DNA of 64,000 bases from Marthasterias glacialis (Eukaryota; Echinodermata; Asteroidea; Forcipulatida; Asteriidae), in contig OU452222.1 of NCBI GenBank assembly GCA_911728455.2, positions 16,471,201-16,535,200 on the forward strand. Direction: 5' to 3'. This document shows, piece after piece, positions 56,161 through 64,000 of this stretch; position 1 is the first letter of the stretch, and each line of letters begins with the position of its first letter. A program made the translations under genes and the position numbers. A model generated the notes under the pieces. That model was not told the origin of the DNA. It saw nothing but the letters and a program-made list of their open reading frames with translations, and ran no database searches.

Positions 56161-56675
56161 GGGCCCCGTTTCACAGGCTTGAGCAAACAAAAATTGTTGC
56201 TTAAAACACTTTCTGCTTAGCAAAAAAAAAAAGAGCAGGATACCAGCCGCTTTTGTGCTAAAGCAGCTCTGTGAAATCGGGCCCAGGGAACAGTGCCCTA
56301 TTTCATAGAGCTGCTTAAGCAGAAAATAATACTTTAAACATTTTCTGCTAAGCAAAACTAAGCAGGATACCAGTCACAGACTGTACATGTGACATTTGGC
56401 TGGTTACCTTATTCTGGTAAGCCTAGTTTTGTTGTGCTTAACCTTTTGTGCTTAAGCAGCTCTATGAAACTGGGCCCAGATTTATAGAGCTGCTTATGCA
56501 GAAAAATATTGCTTATCAATTTTCTACTAAGCAAAAATTTGCAGGATAGGCCTACCAGTCACATTATTATTGTACATGAGAATTGGCATTTTGGCTGGTA
56601 ACCATATTCTGGTAAGCATAACTTTGTTTTGCTAAGCTACTTTTTGTGCTGAAGCAGCTCTATGAAATTGGGACC
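56161..56675. repeat. Three GAGCTGCTTAAGCAG-type MITEs head to tail
   Basis: Copies 56161-56284, 56294-56477 and 56478-56675. Each starts with a (GGG)CCC(N)TTTCATAGAGCT-like end and closes with CAGCTCTATGAAA(T/C)TGGG. The first is shorter and the second and third share an end. Confidence 0.85.
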
Positions 56676-56896
56676 TCTGGTCCAGTCGAGCGCGCTTACA
56701 GTGAAAAGTTCTTCTAGCTATACGCCATTGCAATTTGTGACGTCACACGTGGTGGGTGTGGCTTACAGCCCCATTTGACACATTATTTTCAGGCTGTCAT
56801 TGTTTTATTTCATATTACATCAGTTAACCGGTATCGTTACTTAACAAAGTCAAAATTGCATTTACAGACACTTTTGATGGAAATGTGTAGTTATTA

Positions 56897-57317
56897 AAAG
56901 GTATACGGCCACGAGCTGGGCGAACAACATTTTAATGACACTGAGCATGATTGGTAAGGAACAAAACCATCATTGTTTAGTTTCAGTCTGAAAGGCAGCT
57001 TACTCTTATGAAGTTCATACTAGAGCAATTTTTCTGTGGACATATTTTCCTCTGAACTGCTGTCATATTCGAGAAAGCTGTATCTTAAAACCTAAAAAAG
57101 AAACCATAAAAAACAACAACAACAACAAAACGCAACAGCTGATTTCGGTTGGACAATGTGTTTGCATGCTGAAAAGTGTACACGGTTTTTCACTATTTTT
57201 TTTTCCTGACTCAGACGATGGATTTTAACATTTTGTTTCATGTTGGCTATATATTGAATCAGACAAAGTAAGAACACTGCACAATCAGCTTTCCCAATCC
57301 TGTATTGTGCCCTTAAG
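56897..57317. repeat. MITE family D, + orientation
   Basis: AAAAGGTATACGG start, GACAATGTGTTTGCATGCTG, CACGGTTTTTCACTATTTTT, and the end CCCAATCCTGTATTGTGCCC; same order as 23333-23684. Confidence 0.65.
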
Positions 57318-57446
57318 GTTCGTGCAAAGTACGGCTAGTTCAGTCATATTCTGTTGGAAGACAGGATGCCGAAGAGACAAAAACAATGGTTTATAAAGAC
57401 TGTCGAACACAAATCCGCGGGGGATGTACCGAGAGCATTGCGAATT

Positions 57447-57666
57447 TAAAGGTAGAATATACAGGATTGGCGTTCATCGATTTTTGTTTTGTTAATTAGG
57501 CCCAGTACCCCAGTATAAAGTAGACTAATTGTGAAATTCGTACCATTAACAATCTTCCAGAGAAATATTTCTGTCTGAAGTGCTGTCAAAGTCGAGAAAA
57601 TAGAATTTGAAGGCCCCCCCCCCTTTTTGATGTCGGTTGTAACGACCGAAGTTAAGGACAATGTGG
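57447..57666. repeat. MITE family D, truncated copy
   Basis: AAAGGTAGAATATACAGGAT start and TCTTCCAGAGAAATATTTCT interior; stops after AAGGACAATGTGG. Confidence 0.65.
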
Positions 57667-58254
57667 AAATTTCGTTCGTGCATTGTCGCAGAATCTAATC
57701 ACTCTGTGAAATCTGGCTTTTCTATTTCACCTCGTGATTGTTATAGTGACATTGCAGTCATATGCATTCAATTTCTGTATAACTATGATTCTTTTAAAAA
57801 TAATGTGATATTTATGGATGAAAGAATTAGAACAGTCATTCATACACAGTGAACGAGAATGGAATCGGCTCGGGATGGCCTGGACATTTTCAATCACTTT
57901 GTAAGACCGTGGTTTTGTAACAACCCCACTGTATAATATAGCCTTGCCCTGGTGTTGACCACCTTTGCTCTTCAATGTCGCGTTGTGTAAAGTTCCTCAA
58001 TCTGGTTATCGAAGAAAAAGGACGAAATAATTTCCCATACAGTTCAACCGTGATGATGGAATGACCGTGTGTCGTAACGATACAGAACAGCTTCGAAGGC
58101 ATCCGGACTTGCTATTGGAATTTTATAGTGTGGGGCAATATTACTTTAATCAGGTTTCTCCACTGCACCTGTAGATACGACAATATTTTAAAAATTGTCT
58201 TAAAACAGTTTAAAATGCCGCTTCCCAGGTTGTTTCGTAAACTGCGAGCGATCC

Positions 58255-58395
58255 CTGTCCGTTAAGGTAGTATAATGGTTGACCTCTGACTGGCGCCCCA
58301 AATGGAGTTTATTGACAAGCCCGCCAATGGGGCTAATACCTTTGATAGGGCACGTAAACCCGGATGTCGCAGGTTCAAATCCCGCTCCATTCAGT
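58255..58395 (+). repeat. tRNA-like SINE fragment
   Basis: GTTAAGGTAGTATAATGGTT head and box B CGCAGGTTCAAATCCCGC (58370-58387) with a long insert between them. It abuts the family F MITE at 58418. Confidence 0.5.
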
Positions 58396-58417
58396 TTCCT
58401 ATGTGCCGGCCAAGATG

Positions 58418-58774
58418 AGCCCCAGCTCAACATTGGTAAACTGACTGCAAATGCTTCCATTTTTTGCACAAATCAAGATATATGTAAGAAAACCTACCTG
58501 TGAAAATGTCAGCTCATTTCGCTTTGTCGTTTGCAAGAAAAAGGTAAAACTGCATTCAGCATTTTTGTACGCATTCATGAAGGCAGAGTTTTCGTCTCGC
58601 TGAGACGAAAATTAATGTTGGATCTCGTTTTATTTGTCATTTAAAAACGATAACACTTCAGGCAGAAATATTTCAAGGAAAGTTTTCTATCATCATTTTC
58701 TTTATAGCATGTAAGGTATACATGTAAATCTGTGAACATTTTGTTTTTCTCCTTACCAATGTTGAGCTGGGGCT
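58418..58774. repeat. MITE family F, full length with both ends
   Basis: AGCCCCAGCTCAACATTGGT at the left and ACCAATGTTGAGCTGGGGCT at the right are perfect inverted repeats. Inner TTTTCGTCTCGCTGAGACGA forms a small hairpin. Confidence 0.8.
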
Positions 58775-59539
58775 TTTATAGTTCGTAAATTCTCTGATAG
58801 AGTAAGCACTGCAATACAACCTCATAAGGTTTGGAAAGACGTTTCCTTGGAAAGTAATTTTCTTGTATTAAAACGGGAGGTATAACATCGGTTGTATATT
58901 GTCTGAAAGGTGCGTATTGTTTTGAATCAGAGACGAGTAATTTAAACAAATCAAGCACATTAATATTTATCAAAGCTGTAACTTTCTATTATAAAACAGA
59001 TTCACGTGATCTAAGAACTTTAGTAATCACAACCTGACAAATCCTAAACCAAAACAGTCGAGGTTAACTGCGAGAGTGGGTCGAATGGACGAATGGCCAT
59101 CGCCAGGTTTGTTTCTTTTGAAATCCAAGCTGCCAGACTGCCCTGATGTGGTTTGCTTTCTCAGACGAAAAAGTCATTAGTCTAATGTCCTTTCGAAAGC
59201 ATTGTTTTACTGGAGGAATTTGTCTTGCACAACAGCAAAACACTGTTTTCCTTGTTCGGCAACTTTCCGCTAAAATTTCCGCCCAAACATCGACGGGGAA
59301 CAACATTGTATAACTTCACTCGACCTTGAGCTGCGCTCTTAAGTAATACTAAATAATAACATGAATAACAGTCTTATAAAAGTGAACTAGATGACAGATG
59401 GGCCTGTGCAATGTAAATCATAAGCCAACAAATGTGTGGCGCTTCTTTTCTTCTAAAAGTTGTAAACACATTCTTAAAGGGTCGCTTTCCTCGTGACTAT
59501 GGTTTGAGCCTGTTGTGAGTGTTTCTACCTCCATTCAGG

Positions 59540-59815
59540 GTCCAATATTGTAGAGCTTCTCTCTAAAATGTGAAAGAGTGAAAATTTTCACTTTCTCTCT
59601 CTCCCGAGTGGTGTAATTTTGGTTTTTTTGAGAGTGAAAATTAATGTGTATCATCCTGGTTTAGTAAAGTTGGAGCGAACTGAGAACTTTGGTAATCACA
59701 ACCTGACAAATGCCCGTCTTTCACTCTAAAAAGAGTTGTCCGCCATGGCTCCTTGCAAAAGTAGTATGGCGGACAAAACGAGTGTTTTTCTCTCTTTTAC
59801 ATTTAGAGAGTGCTT
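59540..59815. repeat. Repeat with internal inverted GTGAAAG/CTTTCAC and AGAGAG words
   Basis: AGAGCTTCTCTCTAAAATGT on the left and TTTACATTTAGAGAGTGCTT on the right suggest loose inverted ends. The middle has GTCCGCCATG / AGTATGGCGGAC hairpin arms. Confidence 0.45.
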
Positions 59816-59817
59816 AC

Positions 59818-59934
59818 TAGCACAAAAATAGCTTAGCACATGTACGTATTGTGACTGGTATCCTGCGTCGATTTGCTTAGCAGAAAATAATTAAGCACCG
59901 TTGTCTGCTTAAGCAGCCTTATGAAATTGGGCCC
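59818..59934. repeat. GAGCTGCTTAAGCAG-type MITE, 5' truncated
   Basis: GACTGGTATCCTGC, GCTTAGCAGAAAATAATTAA and the right end GCTTAAGCAGCCTTATGAAA TTGGGCCC. Confidence 0.65.
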
Positions 59935-60174
59935 AGGACTTCAAGGGATCCGGTGGGTGGTAGACCGAGGGCGCCCTCTCTTCGCTTACGTGTACAAAAC
60001 CAATAGAGACGTCGCTAAAATAGATTAAACAATGCGTGCAAAAAATCCCAGATAGATCAACATATAATTCATCAATAAAACATGGCCCTGCCCCCCCCCC
60101 CTGCACTTACCTCCACCTCCTCCTCCCCTCCCCCAACCCAGTGGGAAAAATCCTGGCTATACGCCACTTAGTAA

Positions 60175-62290
60175 GCGTCTGTAAATTATAAATTCAACAG
60201 TTTTCCTAAGTATTCGAACTCAAGGCTTGTAAATTTCCACTTTGATGGCAACGTGTTACCGACCTTTCATCAAAGGCCATACGCATCCGGGTTATATGTA
60301 TAGAAACTTAAAGGTATGTCGTATAGGCGAAGGATCCGTTTTTTGAGGAGTTTGTAAAAACAAAATAAGATAAGTTGCCCTGTCGAATTGGTTTCTGAAC
60401 AAAGATAGTCGTTATTTATTGACGCGTAGCACATTACACTTGTTTTTAGTTTTCATTCGCTAAGCTAATGAGTGATACTGAGTTGTATTTTGTATTATTG
60501 TGAACCCCAGCGCCCAGAACTCAATGCAATTTTCCACCCTGAGTTATAACACACGCGTGTGGAGGAGGATTCACTTTATTGAAAACTGAACTCGTCCAAA
60601 AAAGTTCGAAAGTTGTTTTCAATCACCTATACATGTCGTTTATTTGTGACCCGTATGTGTCATGTGGCATATCAATGGAAGTCTTCTTCCTTCATCTTTA
60701 CAACGAGACCACATTTGTAACAATCACTTGTTTGAGAGCTCAGCAACTCTGTTATGAATGCAGGGTGGGTCTGAAACAGAATATGCAAAATCTGCATTCC
60801 TTCTTGGTCGAGCACCACGCTATTCCAGTCTCACAAATAGCGAGTCGTTGGTATTGCTCACTTTATCAAAGCGGTAAGTTGGTGTCTACTCCAAACATTA
60901 CCATGCTACGGTTTAACCAATCTCGAGAAGGCCTGTGCTATAGGAGAGGTAGGGTTATGCTGATTGGAACAGGGGAAAAAAAGCAATGGCTACAGGCACT
61001 TAAAAGATACATGCTGTGCACCATCCTTTTAAATAGATGGCCCATATAACCCCCACAAAATCTCCGGACCCGTTCCCTTTAATGGGCGGTCACCTCCGAC
61101 ACTAATGGACGTGCTCATAAGTCGGTCCATCACGACGACCCTGGACCCCATCCAGTCAGCGGAGTGTACATTAAATAATATATCACGGAGGTGTACCTCG
61201 GGCAGAAGAACATTGGCTGGTTTGTCTGAATAATTTACACCCCCATAAGACACCATCGTGGACCCACGCTGCCCCCACTAAATGTTGTGTTATTTGTGTG
61301 AAGAACATTGTTTGGATTGGAGGCACAGTTAAAAGTAAACCTTTTTTTTCCAAGCTGACACAGAGGATAAATTTTATCATCAAAAAGGTTTTTTGAACTC
61401 TGAAGGAGGAAGAGACCGTGTAGGTCTAGATATCGGAGAGAGACTAGCAGTTCTGTTTGCATGTAGAATCTGGTCTGGTCCCCCCTACCCTCATTTTCAG
61501 CTGAAAATCCCCATATATTTTTCAGACAACCTGCAAATGTAATTAACAGATGTTACAATAATTCAGCCGCTGTATAGTCTACTCTGATATCCCCGATCAG
61601 TGGTACGAACTGGAGGCTGAAGTATCGAGATCAAATTGAAAGCTCACTGAGCCCAATTTCAGATTCTGCACACCAGAAAGTTGATTTTTAAAAGTTGTCT
61701 TTACTAGAGAATCGATAGCGAGGAGTCTGGACTCGCCAACAATCACAAATTTTCAGTTGGTAACCATAATCCTATTAGCCCAAAAAGTTATCCACGCACA
61801 GTCACCTTTTCTAATTAAAATGACAGCGTTTGTCATTACACGAGTTGCGTAATAGTTTGTTTCAAACAAAGCAACTTTGTTCCTCTTGTGTTTTTCTGAT
61901 GCCTTCATTTCATCGCCCCTCCCCCCCCCCCCCCACCTTCCCCGAATGAAAAGACGATCCCCCCCCCCCCGTTTTAATGTTCAATGATTCTGGGTCAGAA
62001 TTGTGTGCAAATAAAATGACTGATATGCAGGACTGCGAAAATGAATTTAGAGCTAAACGGAGCTTGAAAAGGCATTGTGCAGTTTTTCAGTGGAATAACA
62101 ACTTAGTGGTTAGTTTGTGTGTAAGAGAGCTTTAGATACATCAAGGTTAGTTTTCATGAAATATTGCTTTACCAGACAGACCTTGCCCATTATTATTATT
62201 TTTTTTATACTTTTCCCCTGGTTTCGCTCTCCACGTCAATCATCAAGACCCTTTACATTTACAACATCACTTATTGGACCTCTATTATAG
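60175..62290. other. No confident gene; intergenic left of the signal-peptide gene
   Basis: Includes the 60570 repeat and C-runs at 61917-61970. The open frame 60579-61049 lacks any recognisable family feature. Confidence 0.4.
60570..60745 (+). repeat. Diverged interspersed repeat (relative at 30465-30650)
   Basis: TTTATTTGTGACC.., TGTGTCATGT, CTTCATCTTTACAACGAGAC and CACATTTGTAACAATCACTT parallel the 30465 copy. A 156-codon open frame across it is therefore doubtful as a gene. Confidence 0.45.
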
Positions 62291-62299
62291 GTCGGTACT

Positions 62300-62583
62300 C
62301 TTCGTCCAATCAAATTGATCTTTTTGAAACCACGCCCCTCGCAACAGCAGACGCGATTGGTTGAAAATAATCAGGCGGTCGGTCTCGGCGATCGTTTAAA
62401 AGGAAGTGCCGCGGGACTCAAGGCACCGGTTGCGTGGCTAGTTTTAGCAGACGCTGCACGGTGAATTTCCGCATCCTCGCACCCGGGACCTTTCTTGCTC
62501 ATCACGCTGCGGAGAAAATCTGCTCCAAGGATCTCAAATTGTTTTACTTCGGGCTCAACACAGCCCAAAGGAGAACCGCCAAA
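62300..62583 (+). promoter_or_regulatory. Putative promoter and 5' UTR of the signal-peptide gene
   Basis: Ordered elements: CCAAT at 62306, a GC-rich CACGCCCC site at 62331, an inverted CCAAT (ATTGG) at 62356, and a TATA-like TTTAAAAGG at 62395. The 5' UTR, about 150-190 nt, would run to the ATG at 62584 and is noticeably richer in GC than its surroundings. The spacing suits a TSS near 62425. Confidence 0.5.
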
Positions 62584-62635
62584 ATGCTTCTGCTCCTTGC
62601 TTTGCTGTCACTTGGAACGCTCGTGAGCGGCCAGG
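62584..62635 (+). CDS. First coding exon of a secreted or membrane protein (signal peptide), partial
   Basis: ATG at 62584 in the context CCAAAATG, then a textbook signal peptide MLLLLALLSLGTLVSGQ with a likely cleavage after SG. The exon ends CAG G at donor GGTAAGT, phase 1, the usual layout in which a short first exon carries only the signal peptide. The next exon was not recognised before the right edge of the window. Without it the product cannot be named; collagens, lectins and many other extracellular proteins are built this way. Confidence 0.6.
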
Positions 62636-62793
62636 GTAAGTTTGTGCAACCTTTTTTTCGTTTGATGAGTGTTTTAAGTGTAATTACATTTAAGTTTTTA
62701 ATTCACAAGTGTATGCAGAATTATGTACGCATTCAAACAATCTTAACATAATAATAATTATACGCCACCAAGATGTGAATGTCCAATATTGAT

Positions 62794-63028
62794 CAGCGGT
62801 GTAGCCAGGATTTGTTCACTTGGTTGGGGGAGGGGTGGGGGAGGGTGTCACAGAGACATTACTTTCAGTGGTGGTGGGAGGGGGGGGCACAGGCCCTGTT
62901 TCTGGCACTGTGTATCTAGATTGTGTTCGTGGGGGCGGCACATAAGAGCAGTGGAAAATTCTGAATTGTAGGGGAGGGCACGTGTGCCCCCTCCCCCCCC
63001 CCCAACCGCCACCGTAGCTACGCCGCTG
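62794..63028. repeat. MITE with CAGCGGTGTAGCCAGG ends, inside the signal-peptide gene intron
   Basis: CAGCGGTGTAGCCAGGAT on the left and GTAGCTACGCCGCTG on the right are inverted. G-runs in the left half face C-runs in the right half. Related to 55049-55221. Confidence 0.7.
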
Positions 63029-63559
63029 GTCCAGTTTCACTTTTAGTGTAGGAAAAAATATCCCCTGCTTTCAACGCCAAAACTTTAGGGCAGGAAAAGT
63101 AGTTATAACTTCTTATGAAGTCATAAATGATTGTGCAGGTATCTGTTTTTGTCAGAGTAGGTCAAAAATAAACGTGCTAGCTAAGAATCGCAACCGAATT
63201 AAATGAACACGATTTTAAGTTCTGTAGACTTGAATCAAGTCGACGGTGTTTGCCGCAAAGTAACCGTGCATGCAGTGTACGTAGTGTGCACCGGTGCTCA
63301 ACCAACGAGGTCGCGCGTAAAAGCTGGGTTGAAATTGCGGGAATTACGGTAAACAGTGACTTGATTTCAAGACTAGGACAGGAGATGGCTAATCTTTGTC
63401 TGGTCAGGGGAACTACTTACGGTAAGCTTGTCAAAGTGTTGTGTCTTGTGTAAGCTTGTATACCAGCTAGAGACGGCTGTGTGCGGTTTGACAATAATTA
63501 CTAGAAAAGAAACTGTTCTGGATCGAAAACAGTTGGCCGCGAGTTGGTTGATCGATAAA

Positions 63560-63581
63560 TTATCGTGTACGTACACGATAA
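63560..63581. repeat. Perfect 22-bp palindrome (half TTATCGTGTAC)
   Basis: TTATCGTGTAC followed at once by its reverse complement. Same core as the cluster at 11270-11470. Confidence 0.8.
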
Positions 63582-64000
63582 GACTGAGATTTGTTTTAAT
63601 ACGGTTCCGTGGATCACGCTGTAGGGTGGTTGGATCACGGTCTGGAACGCGGTTACGGAGAATATTTGTTGGGCTGTACACCAATAGTTAGTAAATACCC
63701 ATTTCGACTTTTTCATGAGTTTTCAGTGCGAAACACCGTTCTTTTTTCCCTTTTTCTTTTATTTATTGTTAAACTATTCGCTCATTCTAAAGATGCTATT
63801 CATTTTTCCATATTCATGATATGGTACGGGACTTTGGGACACCACGTGGCAGCAAACAGACAGGTTCCATTGTACACGTAGTTCTGAGCATGCGCACACT
63901 TCCGAGAACGATGAGTTTACCCGGTAGTCTGCTGCCGCACAGCGTCCGCCAAAACGACTGCAATGACCCGGTTCAGTTAAAAGATGTTAGGTCAAACATT

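Noticed and set aside
60579-61049. 156-codon open frame
   Set aside because: No recognisable domain, and its start overlaps a dispersed repeat that also occurs at 30465-30650.
63250-63420. Open frame ending at a GTAAGC donor, possibly exon 2 of the signal-peptide gene
   Set aside because: No good acceptor in the right phase was found and the peptide (SWVEIAGITVNSDLISRLGQ) is not recognisable; kept only as a possibility.

Overview
This window is nuclear DNA from a complex animal, not a microbe. Protein-coding sequence is broken into short exons with GT-AG introns, gene density is very low, base composition is AT-rich, and most of the sequence is old and young repeats: tRNA-derived SINEs, CR1/L2-like LINE tails, many terminal-inverted-repeat MITEs, minisatellites and one very large hexamer microsatellite. 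The mix of repeats and the style of the enzyme gene suggest a marine invertebrate deuterostome, and I favour an echinoderm such as a sea star. That placement is inference; no sequence here proves the species.

The one complete gene runs on the + strand from 20368 to 42056. It has eight coding exons whose splice phases all join cleanly into a 430-residue PLP-dependent enzyme of the cystathionine gamma-lyase / methionine gamma-lyase family. Its introns hold most of the repeats in the middle of the window: a SINE just inside intron 1, a LINE tail with a partial local duplication in intron 1, hairpin elements in intron 3, a MITE carrying a SINE in intron 4, a 10.7-kb intron 5, and about 1.24 kb of CCCCTT repeats starting about 20 bases after exon 7. 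Intron 5 also has a set of good splice signals on the opposite strand. These could be an antisense spliced transcript whose last exon would include a 105-bp tandem repeat.

Two partial genes flank it. On the - strand, 7082-7606 is a coding exon of a membrane-anchored FAD-dependent oxidoreductase, with a possible upstream exon at 11030-11107 whose splice phase fits. The remaining exons were not found; they may lie leftward beyond the window. On the + strand, 62290-62635 holds a promoter-like stretch (CCAAT boxes, a GC-rich CACGCCCC site, a TATA-like TTTAAA) followed by a first coding exon that is a signal peptide. The rest of that secreted or membrane protein lies in unrecognised exons or past the right edge.

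Repeat-rich blocks: 11.2-16.5 kb (palindrome cluster, LINE tail, then a tandemly duplicated 2-kb composite repeat with a hairpin minisatellite); 43.4-46.5 kb (MITE, an inverted copy of the same composite repeat, a broken reverse transcriptase); 46.6-47.3 kb (tandem and palindromic minisatellites); 50-63 kb (several MITE families). I saw no rRNA gene, no convincing functional tRNA gene, no CRISPR array and no prokaryotic operon.
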